DNA of 64,000 bases, from contig JACPMZ010000003.1 in assembly GCA_016185705.1 (NCBI GenBank), positions 1 to 64,000 on the forward strand. The letters run 5' to 3'. Below the pieces are notes generated by a model, which ran no database searches, was not told the DNA's origin, and saw nothing but the letters and a program-made list of their open reading frames with translations. This stretch comes from Candidatus Woesearchaeota archaeon (GTDB lineage Archaea > Nanobdellota > Nanobdellia > Woesearchaeales > UBA10216). Both the position numbers and the translations under genes were made by a program. Positions 9,164-19,485 of this stretch are shown here, one piece after another (within the stretch, counting starts at the first letter, position 1; each line of letters starts with the position of its first letter).

Positions 9164-11880
9164 ACCCTCACCTCAACAACTGTCGGCCCCCACAAGGAGG
9201 GCACGTTCTGAATGGTGTTTGTGCTTACGTCAAGGTTGCCGGGCTCAAACTTAACGTCAAGAAGCCCGTCGCTGTCAAAATCAAGGGCTGTGAGCAGCCG
9301 GAAAACAGCATCGTCAACCGCGTCATCAGCCGGATATGCGGCAGATGAAAAGCTGCATTCCTCAGAGCCGGAGTAGCTGTCAGGAACTGAAATAGCTGCC
9401 TGCGTCAGGTCTTCAAACTCAACGCTCCACATGCACCCGTCTGCTTTGCTGAAAACGCCTGCTTCAGGAACAGAATTCGGGACAAGGAGCGTGTAAATAA
9501 TTACGTTGTCCTCTGAACCGCCAGTGCTGTTGGAAGGGCTGATTCCGGTGCTTACATGCACCAGATTATCGCCCTGAGCAAACAGCCCGGAATCTGCATA
9601 GACGACAAACGGATCGCCAACCGCAAGATAGTCATTTGTTATAGCTGACAGGGAAAAAGCAGCAGCATTGCTTATGGTTAAGTTATCTGTCCACGTATCT
9701 GCCGAGTAGCTGGTAACCCTGGCCTCGCTCAGCGTCAGGTCGGGAAGCGTTAAAGCTATGTCTGAGAGGATGTTGCCGAAGCGCGGCGACTCCAGAGCAG
9801 CAGGAATAACCCCGAATTCAGCCGGAATATAGGGCGTGTAGTTGTACTCAATGTACGAGTCTCCGAACAGGATGCCTTCTGCTGAAGCATTGCCGGTTAC
9901 ATTAATCAGCTGCTTCTCGAAACTTACGCTCTTGATTTTGCTGGCTATTTCCTCATAGGTTGCAATAAGCTCATCAACGTCAGTGGCATTGTAAAATGCG
10001 CCGCCGTTGCATACCATGTCCTGCAGCGTTTCCTGGTCAGCATCGCTGCCAAAAGCAACCGTGCTGACAGAAATGTTGAAATCGCTGCATGAGTCCTGCG
10101 CTGCCTTTACTGCATCTGCCTTGGCATTGCCAGTGCCGACGCCAGTGCATTTGTCAGTCGCTTCGCCATCGCTCATCAAAACCATTGACATTGCCCTGCT
10201 GTCGCCAGCCCCTGCCAGCATCTCCCTTGCCCTTACCACGCCGCAGCATATGCACGTTCCCCAGTATGCATCCATGTAAGTGTCTGCATGGGTTTGCAGC
10301 TGGGTAATGTTCTGCGTCAGATTTTGCGTGCTGACAATGCCGTCAGGGAAAGGGGCAAACCTGTCAGTCCAGCTGCCGCCTTCCGGTATTACATAAGGCC
10401 AAGAGTTGCTGTAGCCGACTATTCCCATCCTGTTGCCGCTGCCCAGAAGAATTGATGTAAATGCATTGGTGGCATTAACTGCGATGTCAATCTTTCTGCT
10501 GTCATTGCTCTGGCAGAAAGCATGCCAGCGCGCTGAGCATACTGCGCCAAAATCAGGGAGAAAATAGCTTTCAGTTGACAAGTTGCAGTAAGCGCCAACC
10601 TCTGGCTTGTAATTTGCAGAAGTGCCGCAGTACCTTTCCGGGCCAAGCGCAGAGGTTTCGCACGGGCTGCCAGCGCACCACTCCATGCTCCCTGACAAAT
10701 CGTTAACCAGTATAACGTCTTCAGTGCCTTCGCCGCCTCCGGTGGATATGTTGTCACCGCCGGCAGAAGCGCCGAATCTGAGAGGAACTGTTCTTCTGCC
10801 CATGTCATCGTATTCCAGCTGGAGCCGCAGGTCGCTGTCAGGCAAATTTATTATCTGCTCGCCAGGCATTTCCAGCGTCCAGAGCGTTGTGTTTCCTACT
10901 GTGAAGAATGTGCTTGCATTCGCATCAAAATGAAGCCTCACAAACATTGACTCAAGCTGCCCGGGTATAAAAAAAGAGTCATAAAGGTTTACAGAACCCC
11001 TGATGCCGGGGAAATAGTAGCGCTGGCTTTCGGTCCCGCTGAAAAAGGATACCGGCCCGGCAGAAGTGAAGTACGCTGCTTTCAGGAAACCGCCGCCAAC
11101 AAATCCCGCAGAATTAGAGAATGAAAGGTTAATTAGGTTGGCGCCCGGCTTAAAATGCGCAACATAAGAGCTGTTCAACTCCCACTTATCTGCGCGCCTG
11201 TAGCCGCCGCCAGCGCTGGCCTTCACGTAATCACCGGCAAAATTATCATTTATGTAAAGCGTGAAGTTATCGCTGGCATCAAGCTCAAGGTATGCAGAAG
11301 TAACATTGGCAGACAAAGGCAGGTCCATGCGCACAGACAAGTTCCCCTGACCCACGAAGCCGCCAAAATAATAATATGAATTGTCCTTTCTGGCAGTGAA
11401 GCTGGTAAGCTGGGCGCCGGAAACAAAGCCCTCAACCGGGCTGCCCTTCTGGATTCCTGAAATCAGCTGCTTGGAAGACACAAGGTTTGAAGGAGCAGTA
11501 ACATTGCTGCCGTAAACCAGCTCATTGCCAAAAAACACCCCGACAGAAAACTGCTCTGGCACCACTCCGGCAGTCAGATTAAGGAGCTGAGCCGCCAATT
11601 CCGGACTGCCTTCAGCCCAGAACTGGGCGGCCTGCGCAAGCACGGTTTTATTGGCATCAGAAATCTGGCCGGAAGCAATCAGCTGATTAACGTAGCTGCT
11701 GTTCAGCTCGCTCAGCCTTACTATAGACAGGATATTAATCGCATCCTGAGAATAAAACTCAATGCTTGTTGTCTGAGGCTCCTGAACGTAGTTTGAGGAG
11801 GCAACAAGCAGACCAATAAGCAGCAGGGTTGCTGCAAGGATGGCGTCAATGCTGTAGTAATACCCCTTGCTCATATCCAC
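9154..11880 (-). CDS. von Willebrand factor A-domain surface protein
   Basis: MIDAS motif VNDLSGSM; N-terminal pilin-like segment SKGYYYSIDAILAATLLLIGLLVA. Confidence 0.8.
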   Translation of the reverse strand: MDMSKGYYYSIDAILAATLLLIGLLVASSNYVQEPQTTSIEFYSQDAINILSIVRLSELNSSYVNQLIASGQISDANKTVLAQAAQFWAEGSPELAAQLLNLTAGVVPEQFSVGVFFGNELVYGSNVTAPSNLVSSKQLISGIQKGSPVEGFVSGAQLTSFTARKDNSYYYFGGFVGQGNLSVRMDLPLSANVTSAYLELDASDNFTLYINDNFAGDYVKASAGGGYRRADKWELNSSYVAHFKPGANLINLSFSNSAGFVGGGFLKAAYFTSAGPVSFFSGTESQRYYFPGIRGSVNLYDSFFIPGQLESMFVRLHFDANASTFFTVGNTTLWTLEMPGEQIINLPDSDLRLQLEYDDMGRRTVPLRFGASAGGDNISTGGGEGTEDVILVNDLSGSMEWCAGSPCETSALGPERYCGTSANYKPEVGAYCNLSTESYFLPDFGAVCSARWHAFCQSNDSRKIDIAVNATNAFTSILLGSGNRMGIVGYSNSWPYVIPEGGSWTDRFAPFPDGIVSTQNLTQNITQLQTHADTYMDAYWGTCICCGVVRAREMLAGAGDSRAMSMVLMSDGEATDKCTGVGTGNAKADAVKAAQDSCSDFNISVSTVAFGSDADQETLQDMVCNGGAFYNATDVDELIATYEEIASKIKSVSFEKQLINVTGNASAEGILFGDSYIEYNYTPYIPAEFGVIPAALESPRFGNILSDIALTLPDLTLSEARVTSYSADTWTDNLTISNAAAFSLSAITNDYLAVGDPFVVYADSGLFAQGDNLVHVSTGISPSNSTGGSEDNVIIYTLLVPNSVPEAGVFSKADGCMWSVEFEDLTQAAISVPDSYSGSEECSFSSAAYPADDAVDDAVFRLLTALDFDSDGLLDVKFEPGNLDVSTNTIQNVPSLWGPTVVEVRVWQ

Positions 11881-12389
11881 ACCTGCACGCTGATTTTTGC
11901 TATGTCTGCCTCATGGATAACCAGCCGTTCAATGCTCACAAGATGCTCCTTCGGGGAGATGGTGAAGTTCTCGCATACCTGAGCTGTAATGTTTTCCACG
12001 ACAATCCCGGCATTATTCAAGGCGCAGCCATTGAAATTAAGGACATTATTGTGCCTGTCTTTTACGAATACAATAAACTTTGCGCTGGTTCCAAACAAAT
12101 CCTGCGCCAGGGCAGGAGACATGTTCATCAGGGAAGAAACCTTGCTGGAATTCAGGCGGTGCTGCCCGTCTGTAAGCCCGATTTCGTTGACGTTATCAGC
12201 GCTCCACCCGTCAGGATTGCCTGCTGACAGCACTGACGAGGCAATTGCAGCTGCATCGCCCACAACCAGGCCAAACACATCATCCCTCTCCCCAATGTTG
12301 CTGTTAAGCATGAGGAACAGGACCACGGCAACCGCAAAAATAGCTGTTCCAATGATTATGTCAGCATAAAAAATCTGCGCCTTAGCCAT
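11871..12389 (-). CDS. pilin-like/minor pseudopilin protein
   Basis: N-terminal hydrophobic helix ADIIIGTAIFAVAVVLFLML; cluster position. Confidence 0.5.
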   Translation of the reverse strand: MAKAQIFYADIIIGTAIFAVAVVLFLMLNSNIGERDDVFGLVVGDAAAIASSVLSAGNPDGWSADNVNEIGLTDGQHRLNSSKVSSLMNMSPALAQDLFGTSAKFIVFVKDRHNNVLNFNGCALNNAGIVVENITAQVCENFTISPKEHLVSIERLVIHEADIAKISVQVWI

Positions 12390-12762
12390 TTATGACTACA
12401 CTCCCGTTAAGATTTGTAATGCGGTTCATGCCCTGATTAAGCGTGCCCAAAACCGGCTGGACAGGCAAGGCGAATGAACCATCATCAGCAGACACCACTA
12501 TGAAGCTGCCTTCAAGACTTATTGAATAGTTTTTGCTGCCTGCAGCCAAAGGCAGCTCAAAAGCCCTTTCATAGCCCTGCTCCATTGACGATGCAATGTC
12601 AATTTCGTTCTTCACAGTAGATGCAATTCCCCGAAGCTCTGAATTGGTCTGGCCTGAATTGATTTCCTTCATCCTGTCAGATGCGAACAGGGCAAATGCA
12701 GCCGCAATAATGATTACAACAACCAGCATAGACAGGAACTCAAACGATGCTTGCGATTTCAT
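12382..12762 (-). CDS. class III signal peptide pilin-like protein
   Basis: MKSQASFEFLSMLVVVIIIAAAFALF: Q-x-S-x-E-F class III motif. Confidence 0.75.
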   Translation of the reverse strand: MKSQASFEFLSMLVVVIIIAAAFALFASDRMKEINSGQTNSELRGIASTVKNEIDIASSMEQGYERAFELPLAAGSKNYSISLEGSFIVVSADDGSFALPVQPVLGTLNQGMNRITNLNGSVVING

Positions 12763-12806
12763 TTGTCATGACACCCTGCTGCCTGCAGCAGTTGGGATTT
12801 TTATTT

Positions 12807-13262
12807 TCAGCTGTAAACTTCAGATACAATGACAGAGCTGTTGGCTGCCTGAATCCGAAGCTTGTGCGTGCCGCTCTTGGAGCTGACGCTGCCTGTAATG
12901 TTCATTGAAACCTTTTCAGAGATTGAAGTGATGCTGCTGCCAGACTTGACCTGAATAACGATGTTGGAGCCGTTCAGATAAACTGCCTGAACGCCCTCAG
13001 GCATGTACACGCTCAGCGTCTTGGTAGTGGGCTCGCCGTAGGCATAAACAGATTCAGCATTGCCTGCAATCTTCCGCGCAATCTGGGAAATCTGGGCCAT
13101 GTTCACCTGGGTAACTGCGCTCTGCGACTCACTCACGAAATATACGATGAACGGAATGAGAATGACAAAAATCAGCGCCACTACCAAAAAGAATTCCATG
13201 CTTGCCTGCGCACCTCTTTCCATGGCTCTTACTGCCTGAGAATTGTATATAAATCTATTCAC
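12807..13262 (-). CDS. class III signal peptide pilin-like protein (likely start at MERGAQASMEFF, ~13223)
   Basis: ERGAQASMEFFLVVALIFVILIPFIVYF. Confidence 0.75.
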   Translation of the reverse strand: MNRFIYNSQAVRAMERGAQASMEFFLVVALIFVILIPFIVYFVSESQSAVTQVNMAQISQIARKIAGNAESVYAYGEPTTKTLSVYMPEGVQAVYLNGSNIVIQVKSGSSITSISEKVSMNITGSVSSKSGTHKLRIQAANSSVIVSEVYS

Positions 13263-13296
13263 AAGCTTTAAAACCGGCGCACAATTTCAATGTTCA

Positions 13297-13827
13297 ATGA
13301 ATGATTCTTTATCGGGAAAGCAGCTGCAAAAAAGGCGTGAAAGAACAATAAAGAGCCTGCTATTGTTGATTGCAATAGCTGCCTTAGCCCTCTTTCTCAG
13401 AAACATTCTGATATATGCGCTTATAACCTTAGCCACCGGAATAATAGTCTATGCCATAAACAAAGTGAAATCGCCGTATGACTTTTCGCCTGTATTTATC
13501 GGAAGCTTAATCGTGATGCATCACTACGGCATCTGGCACGTACTGCTGTTTTTGCTGCTGGCAAGCATTATACCAAGCATGCTGGCAGGAAGCATGATAG
13601 ACATTGTAAGCGTGCTTGCCCTCACCTCTATTGCATTAATCAGCATGCTAAGCGCAGCAACAGGCGCATCAACTCCGAGTTTATTTGCAATGATAGGGCT
13701 TTATGCTGCGACCGTATTCATAATCAACGCAGCCCTCAGCAGTCCCGGAAAGGCAGCAGCAACCTCTGCAGTTTCCATTGCCGTAAACACAGCATATTTT
13801 CTCCTTCTGGGAAGGGTGGCGTTATAG
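13297..13827 (+). CDS. polytopic membrane protein, unknown
   Basis: multiple TM helices; TTTAAAA promoter-like box upstream. Confidence 0.5.
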   Translation: MNDSLSGKQLQKRRERTIKSLLLLIAIAALALFLRNILIYALITLATGIIVYAINKVKSPYDFSPVFIGSLIVMHHYGIWHVLLFLLLASIIPSMLAGSMIDIVSVLALTSIALISMLSAATGASTPSLFAMIGLYAATVFIINAALSSPGKAAATSAVSIAVNTAYFLLLGRVAL

Positions 13828-13904
13828 CGGCTGCAAACTATATATTAAAAGCTGAAAAACTTTATCAATAACGTATTAACTATGCATATAAAGTATGATT
13901 AAGT

Positions 13905-14459
13905 GTGAGGTATTATATGGAAATTGAACCGCAGAATAATAATGGAGTTATGCATGCTGAGCTGCCATACGCCAGCTTGGAACCGCTTGGACAAACTACT
14001 GCCCTGAAACCGCAGAATGGCAGGGGCTTTATGCATGCTGAATTGCCTTATGTCAGGGTAAATGGCGATGGCGATGCTTTTTTTTACAGAAGAACAATTG
14101 ATGCAAAGTTTAGCCAACTTATGGGCGACGTAGAAGTTCGATTCAGCCCATCAGCTGGTCTGGAAACCATGCTGCGGGCCAAGCAGGAAATATTAGCGAC
14201 ATTAGGAACGCTTGTTTTTGAAGGAGAGCCGGAATATGTTTGGATTGATATAAGCAGCGGGGAACGGCGGATTGGAGAATATTCCATACAAGCACAGGGC
14301 GGAGCCATTACACGTTTCGGGCTTCCGAGCGGGCGTTATGTTACTTATCAACAAATAAACGACAATTCCGTTTGTCTTAATACCCGCATTGAAGGCAGAC
14401 CTGTAAATGTTGTGCTTCATGGCGAAAAAATGTCGCATCCTGCATGGGATTTTCAATAA
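13905..14459 (+). CDS. hypothetical protein with duplicated PQNxxGxMHAELPY motif
   Basis: ORF; PQNNNGVMHAELPYA and PQNGRGFMHAELPYV. Confidence 0.5.
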   Translation: MRYYMEIEPQNNNGVMHAELPYASLEPLGQTTALKPQNGRGFMHAELPYVRVNGDGDAFFYRRTIDAKFSQLMGDVEVRFSPSAGLETMLRAKQEILATLGTLVFEGEPEYVWIDISSGERRIGEYSIQAQGGAITRFGLPSGRYVTYQQINDNSVCLNTRIEGRPVNVVLHGEKMSHPAWDFQ

Positions 14460-14513
14460 GCCCCAAAGCAATATTATGTGGAGCTGCATAACGCCCAGAA
14501 GACGCAACAGAAA

Positions 14514-14936
14514 TCAGCCTTCACGGTGATTTAAGCCGACTTGGTCGTCCACGTCGCCTGCAATTTTCTTGATGAATTCCAGCGCATTTAAGACCTCTCT
14601 TTCCACTTCGTTTATAGTAGCGAGGAGACTGTGCATGCGCAACTCATAGCCAGAGTCTATCTTTACAATCAGCCCGGCTTTCATCAGCCTTTTAAGGTGG
14701 TATATGACAGAGCCGACAGTTGGCTTGACAACCCTGGCAAGCTCTTCGCTGGTGAGGCTGCTGCCGTTTTTAGAAGCTTTAATAACTGCTTTCAAAATCC
14801 TATAAGCAGTTTTATCCTGGTCCCTTGGAGTGATAAAACCAAGGCTGTTGCACACCCATTCTACGTCGCTGTCCAGCTGCTTCTCAGTCGGCTCCTTAAG
14901 CTTGCGTATGGTGTACTGCTGCAAAACCTTGGTCAT
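14514..14936 (-). CDS. winged-HTH transcriptional regulator (ArsR-like)
   Basis: SLTSEELARVVKPTVGSVIYHLKRLMKAGLIVKIDSGYELR. Confidence 0.7.
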   Translation of the reverse strand: MTKVLQQYTIRKLKEPTEKQLDSDVEWVCNSLGFITPRDQDKTAYRILKAVIKASKNGSSLTSEELARVVKPTVGSVIYHLKRLMKAGLIVKIDSGYELRMHSLLATINEVEREVLNALEFIKKIAGDVDDQVGLNHREG

Positions 14937-15057
14937 CCAGTAAATTGCAGGGAGGGCAGGACTATTTAAATCTTACTAAATATTCAACCTTAAATTAAAT
15001 AATATGTATAACGTAATATAATAAACTTTAAATAGTTACATGCACTATTAATATAGC

Positions 15058-15351
15058 ATGATTAACATATCACGATTAGAGGAGCTGCAGCGAAGGATTA
15101 CGGCTATGGAGTGGGACATGGAGCAAGGGCAATTCAACAAGCGCAAGTCATCATACTACCAGCAACTGCTGGCAGAGAGGCAAAGCCTGCTGCAGGCGCC
15201 GCTTGACCACGGCTGGGAGGAGGACGAGAATGATGAAGGCGATGAAGATGATAATTGGCAGGACAATTTTGGGAGAAGCCAAACCATAGGCATTAATCAG
15301 GGGCTGCTGCGCAATGCACCTGCCGGAACTGTCAAACAGTGGACAAAATGA
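15058..15351 (+). CDS. small acidic hypothetical protein
   Basis: ORF with EEDENDEGDEDDN tract; AT-rich promoter upstream. Confidence 0.4.
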   Translation: MINISRLEELQRRITAMEWDMEQGQFNKRKSSYYQQLLAERQSLLQAPLDHGWEEDENDEGDEDDNWQDNFGRSQTIGINQGLLRNAPAGTVKQWTK

Positions 15352-15536
15352 AGAAAAAGCATTTAGAGCGAAGGATGCGAAAAAGAAAAATCTGCTCCTA
15401 AATCCTTCACATCGCAAATGGGTAAGAAAACCGGGAGTAGGCCTGCAAATTAACCTTTGCAGGTCTTATTTTCAATCAGCAGACATACTCTTTACCGAAT
15501 GAAAAACTTCCTGGCTGCCATCCTGCTTCTCAATGC

Positions 15537-15654
15537 TCAGTACCTGCGCAAATAGCTAATCTGCCTTCACAACCGCGCTCTATTTCTCCCCCTTAATTTT
15601 TGAATGGGGAGAAATAGAGCGCGGAGGGAAAAAGTCCAGTTGCGCAGGTACTGA
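15537..15654. repeat. nested palindrome element E
   Basis: perfect 15-bp outer TIR TCAGTACCTGCGCAA / TTGCGCAGGTACTGA; inner CGCGCTCTATTTCTCCCC / GGGGAGAAATAGAGCGCG. Confidence 0.82.
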
Positions 15655-15788
15655 TGGCAGGAGGCGCAAATCAAATCTCAGTGATTTTGCAAGCACCATG
15701 TAATACTGCATCGGCTGTGACTAGAGAACTTGCAATGCGATAGCCAATAGCGCGTTGCCCTGCAACTGGCTGACTTTGCCAAGCACAG

Positions 15789-17105
15789 CTACCTTTCGTA
15801 AACCGCAGCATTGCCTGTGAAAGCTGATGCTTGCGAAACATCCGGAAAAAATTCTGCTTTTAGCCTGCGGTCATCAATAAGCTGGAACAAGGCAACACCG
15901 CGAATTTCACCGTCATTTAACGATTCTATGTTTTCAGCGTAATGGCTTTCGTTCCATTCCTCACCGCCAACAAAGTAACCGAATTCGGTAAGCGTGTAAT
16001 GGATAATGCCTGAAGATGGGCCAACATCAGCAGGGTCAGGGCTGTTTTCCATTACTCCAAAGACCGTTGACTGGCTGCGGAAATCACCGATTCCAATTCT
16101 TATCTGCGAAGGGTCAATTGAGTCATAAACAATGCTGAGGTGCGTGCTCCAATAACGCTCAGGATCTGAGCCGCGGTATTTGCCAGAACCTTCCTTAAAC
16201 CAGTTGCCTATTAATCTGCTGTCAATGTCGTAATCAATTTTGCCGCCAAGAGGAGCAGCAGCCCTGACGTTCTTTGCCAGAAGCCGGCTGCGAAGCGGCT
16301 CATCATAGTAATCAAAGGTATCAACTGTATGAATCTTCCACGGCTCTCCTTCATAAGATTCCGGACTGGCAAATCCCTGCAGAGTAACATCGCCATCAAC
16401 AACTGAAAAATCAAACTTGCCGACTCCGACAGTGCCAATAACATCGCCCTCACCGACTTTTATTCTCGGCCATGCATGCTCGCGCTCAGCAGTAGCAGGG
16501 TCAAAGTCAACTTCTGCAAGAATTTTCTCTGACAGCCGGTCTATGTGAATGAAGATGGTGTAGAACGTGCAGGAATGCTCAATAACAACCCGGTAATCCT
16601 CGCCTTTTTCAATGTCAACAATAAAGCCGTCAGCAGGCGCGTAAATCTCAAAGCGGCCCAGATTAGTCGTATCCTCTGAACGGCCGTCAGACTCAACCGT
16701 ATCCCAGTACTGGTGGTCGGTTGGCGTTACATGGTATGCGGAAAGCCCGCCCATTGGCCTGATTTTTTCCAAATTTTCCAAAGCAATGGGAGCGCTTCCC
16801 AGCTTAAAAGAGCCCTCACCTTCACAACCGCGGGGGCTCAGAAGGCCGGTTTTGACAGACTCCTGCGATGCCTTGTTAGCTGAAGCAGCAGGAGCAAGCT
16901 GCTGACCAATTTCTTCCACAAACATTGCCCCATCAGCGCTGCACTGGCGCGGATAGCTTTCCATAACAGGATTTCCTGCGTTAACACATTCTTCAAAGCT
17001 GTTAATGGCATGCTCAATATCCCCTTCGCCTGCTGGAGGCTGAGCAAACTGCGCTGCAGAACATCCGGCAGCAAACACGGCAATCAAGACAATCAGCAGC
17101 TTCAC
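15789..17105 (-). CDS. lipoprotein with peptidase-M23/biotinyl-lipoyl-like segment
   Basis: lipobox VFAAGCSA; APADGFIVDIEKGEDYRVVIEHSCTFYTIFIHIDRLS...VGEGDVIGTVG. Confidence 0.5.
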   Translation of the reverse strand: MKLLIVLIAVFAAGCSAAQFAQPPAGEGDIEHAINSFEECVNAGNPVMESYPRQCSADGAMFVEEIGQQLAPAASANKASQESVKTGLLSPRGCEGEGSFKLGSAPIALENLEKIRPMGGLSAYHVTPTDHQYWDTVESDGRSEDTTNLGRFEIYAPADGFIVDIEKGEDYRVVIEHSCTFYTIFIHIDRLSEKILAEVDFDPATAEREHAWPRIKVGEGDVIGTVGVGKFDFSVVDGDVTLQGFASPESYEGEPWKIHTVDTFDYYDEPLRSRLLAKNVRAAAPLGGKIDYDIDSRLIGNWFKEGSGKYRGSDPERYWSTHLSIVYDSIDPSQIRIGIGDFRSQSTVFGVMENSPDPADVGPSSGIIHYTLTEFGYFVGGEEWNESHYAENIESLNDGEIRGVALFQLIDDRRLKAEFFPDVSQASAFTGNAAVYER

Positions 17106-17150
17106 AATTGAGCATCCTGATTAGATGATATTTAAATGTTCGCAAAAATT

Positions 17151-17293
17151 GGTAATTTCAAGTTAAGTGGCAAAACCGTCGCATCCTTCCCTGATTTTTT
17201 TCTCCCCCCTTAAAAAATAAGGGGGGGAGAAAAAAATCAGCCAAGCAGGCATCGGCAAGCTCAGGATTGCAGGACACACAACTTGACATTACC
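17151..17293. mobile_element. MITE-like element, copy B (143 bp)
   Basis: TIR GGTAATTTCAAGTT / AACTTGACATTACC; perfect 9-bp target duplication GCAAAAATT (17142-17150 and 17294-17302). Confidence 0.95.
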
Positions 17294-17374
17294 GCAAAAA
17301 TTGGGCTGTAAAGCCAGCGACACCTGATTAGGCTCAAAACTAATCGGGCACTGCACACTTCAAAAGCTATTTTC

Positions 17375-18736
17375 TTAATTAAATCCAATAGCTTGCGCAA
17401 TTTTAGGAAGAGTCCGCCTGAACCAGAAATATCCGGCAGTTCCTGCCACAACATTTCCCATAGCAATGGCAATCCACACGCCAAGGATTGAAGATTGGAA
17501 TGCGTGAATCATAATCAGACTGACTGGCGCAGCAACTGCCGCTATGCGCAGCATGGAAATCCAGAAGCCGGGCCAAGACCTTCCAATGCCCTGGAAGGCA
17601 AATGCTTCAATGAACGTAATGCCCATAAAGCCGTATGTAAACGGAATTGACCACAGATAAAGCCGGGTGTACTGCGTAACTATCGGATCTGCTGTGAATA
17701 ATGCTATCAAAGGCAAAGCAAAAATGGCTGCTGCAATGCCTATGACAGCTGAAGAGCCAAACCCGATTTTGAATGAGTGCATGAACGCCTGCCTTGCTCG
17801 CGCAAAATTCTTAGCGCCAATGTTCTGTCCGAGCATTGCCATGCCGCCAAAGCCGTAGCCAATCGCAGGAAGAAACGCAAAAAATTCAACGCGGAAGGCA
17901 AGCGAAGCGCTGATAGCGCCTGATTCGCCGAACGCTGAGGCAGCGATAGCAAGCAGAACTGCCGTGCCCAAAGGACCAAGCGCGTTTGTCAGAGCAGCAG
18001 GGAAGCCAATGGACAGCACCTTTTTTACAGAAGCCAGCTTAATGCCGAGCTTTCCCGGCTGAAGCTGAACCATCATGGACGGCCGCGAAAGCACATAGAT
18101 GCCTGCAGCTATGAAAACAAACTGCGAAATAAGAGTTGCAATAGCCGCTCCCTGAATGCCCATTGCAGGAAACTGCTTCCAGCCGAAAATGAACAGCGGG
18201 TCAATAACAGTGTTAAGAATCGTTGACAGAGCCAGCAATTTCGTAAGCGTAAAGTTGTCGCCCTGCGCGTTGAAAGCAAAAATTATAGTCATCAAAACAA
18301 AGAGCAATATGAGTCCAAAGGAAGTTACTGTATAATACTGCATTGCCAGCGGAAAAATTGCGCCGGTAGCGCCAGCTGCCTTCAACAAAGGACTGCCGAA
18401 CAGGATTGCGATAACAGTAAATACAATGCCTGCAATTCCGGCAAGCACAAAAGACTGCGCAAGGATGCGCTTTGCCTCCTCCATGTTTTTTGCGCCAATG
18501 CTCATAGCCATCAAAACACCAGAGCCGGCAGTCATGCCCATGCTCAAAGCAACCATGACAAACAGAACAACCTGCGAAATGCTGACAGCAGCAATTGCCT
18601 CAGCAGATAATTTGCTGACCCAGAAAGCATCCACAGTGCTGTACAAAGCGTAGAAGAAAACCGAAAGCATCAGCGGCCAGGCAAGCGACCACATCTGCCT
18701 CGGAATATTGCCTTCACTAAGGTTTTGTCCGTGCAT
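17375..18736 (-). CDS. MATE family efflux transporter
   Basis: SLAWPLMLSVFFYALYSTVDAFWVSKLSAEAIAAVSIS...GQNIGAKNFARARQA; start taken at MHGQNLSEG. Confidence 0.85.
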   Translation of the reverse strand: MHGQNLSEGNIPRQMWSLAWPLMLSVFFYALYSTVDAFWVSKLSAEAIAAVSISQVVLFVMVALSMGMTAGSGVLMAMSIGAKNMEEAKRILAQSFVLAGIAGIVFTVIAILFGSPLLKAAGATGAIFPLAMQYYTVTSFGLILLFVLMTIIFAFNAQGDNFTLTKLLALSTILNTVIDPLFIFGWKQFPAMGIQGAAIATLISQFVFIAAGIYVLSRPSMMVQLQPGKLGIKLASVKKVLSIGFPAALTNALGPLGTAVLLAIAASAFGESGAISASLAFRVEFFAFLPAIGYGFGGMAMLGQNIGAKNFARARQAFMHSFKIGFGSSAVIGIAAAIFALPLIALFTADPIVTQYTRLYLWSIPFTYGFMGITFIEAFAFQGIGRSWPGFWISMLRIAAVAAPVSLIMIHAFQSSILGVWIAIAMGNVVAGTAGYFWFRRTLPKIAQAIGFN

Positions 18737-18771
18737 CCCGCACAGAACCAGACATTTGTTTATAAATGTAT

Positions 18772-18892
18772 GCCAGCTGTAAGGCAAACTTTCCAATGGC
18801 AACCAGCCCTGCCAGAGCGCTTTATTTTCCCCGCATTCAATGGAGAGAAAATAAAGCGCTGAAGGCTTTGGCTCAACGGAAACTTTGCATAA
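18772..18892. repeat. nested palindrome element F
   Basis: outer imperfect TIR TGTAAGGCAAACTTTCC / GGAAACTTTGCATAACA; inner GCGCTTTATTTTC / GAAAATAAAGCGC. Confidence 0.75.
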
Positions 18893-18964
18893 CACCGGTT
18901 TCTGCGCTTAACCGGCTATGGTACCATCTTATAGCCGCCAAATTCCAGAATCGTCAATACTGCA

Positions 18965-19102
18965 TTAATACAATTCCTGCTGCAGCAAACGATTATTTCC
19001 ATGAACATTTTTCTCATGCATATAAACCATTTCTGCGTAATTACCACAGTAGAAGCAAACGCCGTCAAGCTTTTCCTCACTGTCTTTTTTCTGTTCTAAC
19101 AT
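18965..19102 (-). CDS. small C2H2-type zinc finger protein (45 aa)
   Basis: MLEQKKDSEEKLDGVCFYCGNYAEMVYMHEKNVHGNNRLLQQELY; C-x2-C-x9-H-x4-H; GGTGA upstream. Confidence 0.55.
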   Translation of the reverse strand: MLEQKKDSEEKLDGVCFYCGNYAEMVYMHEKNVHGNNRLLQQELY

Positions 19103-19485
19103 TTTTTTCACCTATTAATTTCCGAACCTGTTCGGTATTATCCATCTGCGCTTTTCTGACAACATTGTCAATTTCATACACAATGCCAAGAAAATCGCAA
19201 TCCCCCCAAAAGAGGGAGGATTTTACTCCTCACTTTACTTTAACTTATTAACTCTTCGCCTCGCCTTCCGGCTTACGCTCTTTACCGCCTTCTGATGGCG
19301 CATTTGTCTCTTCGCTCATTCTGTTCACTTCCCGGCTAATTTATCCACCTGCGGCAGAACATAAAACATGCTGCCATAACATTTCTTAGCATCCTGTTAA
19401 TCCTTTCCACACAAAGCAGAGAACATTAGCAGATTTACCTGCAAATGAAAAAGCTGCCTGCCTATATAAACTTATGTATTTTGTA

